Source: an uncultured Alphaproteobacteria bacterium
Lineage (GTDB): Bacteria > Pseudomonadota > Alphaproteobacteria > HIMB59 > GCA-002718135
Assembly (NCBI GenBank): GCA_902511405.1
Contig: CABXEZ010000006.1
Coordinates: forward strand, 1-58,433
Direction: 5' to 3'
Length of the DNA: 58,433 nucleotides
Part shown: piece by piece, positions 56,546 through 58,433 of the stretch
How the letters are laid out: each line of letters starts with the position of its first letter
How positions within the stretch are numbered: the first letter of the stretch is position 1
The notes under the pieces: model-generated
Databases searched by the model: none
Seen by the model: the letters and a program-made list of their open reading frames with translations, nothing else
Told to the model about the DNA's origin: nothing
Made by a program: the position numbers and the translations under genes

Positions 56546-56764
56546 ATGATGGATTCAGCAAAAAGTTTTTTAAGAGGAGTAATGGATGTTGCCTTAGTGA
56601 TTATTCCACTAAGTGTAGTTCTAGGTATCATTTTTGGTCCCTCAGTTCCTTTTATCGGTACAGCTGTAGTTGATAATATTACAGGACTAGTTTCTTCTCT
56701 TGGAGGAAGTGGTTTAACAGGTATTATCGTACTAGGTATTTTATACTGGTTAGCTAGAAGATAA
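56546..56764 (+). CDS. Small membrane protein, tandem paralogue 2 (72 residues)
   Basis: It starts MMDSAKSFLRGVMDVALVII, continues VVLGIIFGPSVPFIGTAVVD and NITGLVSSLGGSGLTGIIVL, and ends WLARR. Shared with paralogue 1 are the LR near residue 10, VVLxIIFGxxVPFxG, NITxL, LGxxGLxG and WL...R. It has its own Shine-Dalgarno AAGGAG, 7 bases before the ATG; both genes share the string AGGAGTTAA at this site, so the ribosome-binding site was copied with the gene. The gap to paralogue 1 is 26 bases, and a strong terminator follows. Function unknown. Confidence 0.75.
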   Translation: MMDSAKSFLRGVMDVALVIIPLSVVLGIIFGPSVPFIGTAVVDNITGLVSSLGGSGLTGIIVLGILYWLARR

Positions 56765-56781
56765 TTAAATTTATTTTTATC

Positions 56782-56814
56782 AAAAGCCCTCTTCATTATA
56801 AGAGGGCTTTTTTT
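56782..56814 (+). terminator. Strong intrinsic terminator after the small membrane protein pair
   Basis: AAAAGCCCTCTT (56782-56793) and AAGAGGGCTTTT (56800-56811) form a perfect 12-bp stem around the loop CATTAT, followed by a T-tract (seven Ts at 56808-56814). It is the strongest hairpin I saw in the window. The A-rich 5' side would also let it work weakly in the other direction. mazG begins 10 bases after it. Confidence 0.93.
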
Positions 56815-56824
56815 ATTCTAAACA

Positions 56825-57577
56825 ATGAAAATAGACAAATTAGTTAAAATCATGGAAAAACTGAGGGATCCAAACAATGGGTGTCCTTGGGATAAAAAAC
56901 AGACAATGGAGAGTATAATTCCTCATACAATAGAAGAGGCCTATGAAGTAGCAGAGCAAATATATAATAAAAATTATAATGAACTAAAAGAAGAGCTGGG
57001 TGATTTATTATTTCAGGTAGTGTATCTATCTCAAATAGCTTCAGAAAAAAATAAATTCAACTTTAACGATGTTGTTGAAAGTATAACATCTAAGATGATC
57101 TCAAGACATCCACATGTTTTTAAAAATAAAAAATTCAAAAATATGAAAGAATTTAAATCATGGTGGGAAAAGAGTAAGAAAAAGAAACAGCTTTCAATTC
57201 TAGATAATATTCCTTTTACTTACCCGGCGTATTTAGAGGCAAATAAAATACAAAAAAAAGTTGCTTCGGTAGGATTTGATTATAAAAATAAATTAGACGC
57301 AATTGACAAAATATCAGAAGAATTAGAAGAATTAAAGATTGAAATAAAAGCGCAAAATCAGCGTAAAATAAAAGAAGAATTAGGTGATTTAATTTTTGCC
57401 ACACTTGATGTTTCACGAAAATTAAAACTTGATCCAGAAATAATATTAAAAAAAGCGAATAATAAATTTTCTAAAAGGTGGAGAAAATTAGAGAGCCTAG
57501 TGAAAAAAGATAATTTGAATTTAAATAAATTATCTTTGAAGAATTATGACTTACTTTGGAATAAAGCGAAAAAATAA
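56825..57577 (+). CDS. mazG: Nucleoside triphosphate pyrophosphohydrolase MazG
   Basis: A 250-residue enzyme that hydrolyses NTPs to NMPs and pyrophosphate, for example to remove aberrant nucleotides or lower ppGpp. Two MazG domains: the first with LRDPNNGCPWDKKQT, then EEAYEVAEQI and ELKEELGDLLFQVVY (EExxE...ExxD metal motif); the second with KISEELEELKIEI and KEELGDLIFATLD. HPHVF follows the first domain as usual. It lies just after the terminator, so it must have its own promoter or be read through. Confidence 0.94.
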   Translation: MKIDKLVKIMEKLRDPNNGCPWDKKQTMESIIPHTIEEAYEVAEQIYNKNYNELKEELGDLLFQVVYLSQIASEKNKFNFNDVVESITSKMISRHPHVFKNKKFKNMKEFKSWWEKSKKKKQLSILDNIPFTYPAYLEANKIQKKVASVGFDYKNKLDAIDKISEELEELKIEIKAQNQRKIKEELGDLIFATLDVSRKLKLDPEIILKKANNKFSKRWRKLESLVKKDNLNLNKLSLKNYDLLWNKAKK

Positions 57578-57583
57578 TAATTA

Positions 57584-58174
57584 TTATTTTTTGATAAAAA
57601 TTCTAAAAAATAAAATTGATATAATTAAAACAAAAATAATTATTATTTCAGAAGTAAAAATATCAGCAATTGTAAAAGCTTTTAATTCAATTATGTTTGA
57701 GACATGACTTCCTAAATAAGAAAATAATAACATTAAAGGGGCAAACCCAATAAATGATGTAATTAAAATTTTGGTTTTTGAAATATTGAGTAATGAAATA
57801 CAAATATTCTGAAATAACAAAGGTGGGCCAATAATTAGCCTTATTAATACTAAATATTCATATGAGGAACTTTTAATATATGTAGATAGTTTATCTGAAA
57901 ATTTAACATAATATTTTTCAAAAAAACCTCTTAATAAAGTTTTTGAAAATATAATAAAAATTAAACTTCCCAAGCATATTGAAATAATATTTAAAAAAAA
58001 CCCCCCGATAAAACCAAAAAAAAATCCTGAACTAAGTAAAATAATAATTCCACCTGGTAAAGAAAAAGTAAAATATAATGTCGAAATAATAAAAAATAAA
58101 CAAAATGAAAAAATATAATAAGTACTTACAAATTCATTCAAATTTATCAAAAAATTAAAGATTATTTCATTCAT
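57584..58174 (-). CDS. TVP38/TMEM64 (VTT domain) membrane protein
   Basis: A 196-residue membrane protein with about five or six helices. The family segments are FSLPGGIIILLSSGFFFGFIGGF near residue 40, GSLIFIIFSKTLLRGFFEKYY, and YLVLIRLIIGPPLLFQNI, the VTT/DedA-like re-entrant loop region with the conserved Arg and Pro. Function in bacteria is not settled; relatives are implicated in lipid scrambling or membrane stress. Its start overlaps the ABC-2 permease stop by 4 bases (ATGA), so they are co-translated. Confidence 0.85.
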   Translation of the reverse strand: MNEIIFNFLINLNEFVSTYYIFSFCLFFIISTLYFTFSLPGGIIILLSSGFFFGFIGGFFLNIISICLGSLIFIIFSKTLLRGFFEKYYVKFSDKLSTYIKSSSYEYLVLIRLIIGPPLLFQNICISLLNISKTKILITSFIGFAPLMLLFSYLGSHVSNIIELKAFTIADIFTSEIIIIFVLIISILFFRIFIKK

Positions 58175-58433
58175 TTTATGACTCTATATCCTCTATAAAA
58201 AATGTATCCAGATATTATAAATATCAATGACACAAACATTATAATAATGAGATTTATATATAAATTAAGTTCTGTTTTTATGTAAAATGAATCCCTAAAA
58301 AATGATATTATGTAATAATAAGGATTATAGAGTAAAATAACTTTAAAGCTTTCAGGTAGTGCATTTATTGAAAAAAATGTACCTGATAAAAAATTTATAG
58401 GACTGATAAAAAAATTTGAGACTGTGCTTTGTG
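58171..58433 (-). CDS. ABC-2 type transporter permease, C-terminal part
   Basis: The last 86 or so codons of a minus-strand gene cut by the right edge. The residues read STVSNFFISPINFLSGTFFS, INALPESFKVILLYNPYYII and SFFRDSFYIKTELNLY, followed by a final helix and FYRGYRVIK. The FLSGTFF...LP...NP..Y...FRD pattern is characteristic of ABC-2 export permeases (YadH/NodJ-like). The ATPase partner is presumably further to the right. It overlaps the VTT gene by 4 bases. Confidence 0.8.
   Translation of the reverse strand, partial: QSTVSNFFISPINFLSGTFFSINALPESFKVILLYNPYYYIISFFRDSFYIKTELNLYINLIIIMFVSLIFIISGYIFYRGYRVIK

Overview
This window is a strongly AT-rich, gene-dense bacterial chromosome segment with very short or overlapping gene junctions. 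It carries about 65 protein genes, two tRNA genes, no rRNA, no CRISPR array, and no transposase or phage gene. Gene order points to an alphaproteobacterium: recG divergent from sdhE-mfd, a DUF815 ATPase next to yajC-secD-secF, and tmk-holB-metG-tatD-MBL hydrolase in one run. The low GC and tight packing resemble streamlined marine lineages (SAR11-like, HIMB59-like or similar). That lineage guess is inference from composition and synteny, not from a marker-gene tree.

Layout. 1-4585: a minus-strand oligopeptide ABC importer (oppA-B-C-D and the start of oppF), with a terminator hairpin between oppA and oppB. 4714-8744: a DMT transporter, a DUF3147 protein, and a probable metal-handling cluster (HupE/UreJ-like membrane protein, DUF4198 periplasmic protein, TupA-like tungstate/oxyanion-binding protein). 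8741-13601: single metabolic genes (homocysteine methyltransferase family, 2OG-Fe(II) oxygenase, GFA protein, SelO, SIS isomerase, DUF2938). 13633-23611: an 11-gene minus-strand run that starts with cell-wall enzymes (mltB, rlpA, D,D-carboxypeptidase), continues with tmk, holB, metG, tatD and an MBL hydrolase, and ends with a hydroxyacid dehydrogenase, an SMP-30 lactonase and a pterin dehydratase. 23709-37567: tRNA-Ser, the mfd-sdhE / recG-ykgJ divergon, tRNA-Lys, coaD, gyrA, ssb, uvrA and sodB. 37569-41264: secF-secD-yajC and the DUF815 ATPase. 41275-48754: an FKBP-rhodanese fusion, three DMT exporters, acylphosphatase, a class III aminotransferase, a 1-Cys peroxiredoxin, a 45-residue membrane protein, an SRAP protein, a DUF4864 protein and a LysE exporter.

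48731-55372 is an accessory catabolic region. A 1004-residue kinase-M23 peptidase-class III aminotransferase fusion sits head to head with psuK-psuG (pseudouridine breakdown), followed by a nucleoside hydrolase and a phytanoyl-CoA-dioxygenase-like enzyme. 55374-56764 holds small membrane proteins. The most interesting are two tandem, mutually homologous proteins of 76 and 72 residues, with strong Shine-Dalgarno sites, a palindrome-rich leader and a perfect 12-bp terminator stem. The window closes with mazG, a VTT-domain membrane protein and the end of an ABC-2 permease.

The best candidates for something undescribed are the tandem small membrane protein unit (56227-56814), the three-domain fusion (48731-51745) and the HupE-DUF4198-TupA cluster (5982-8744).
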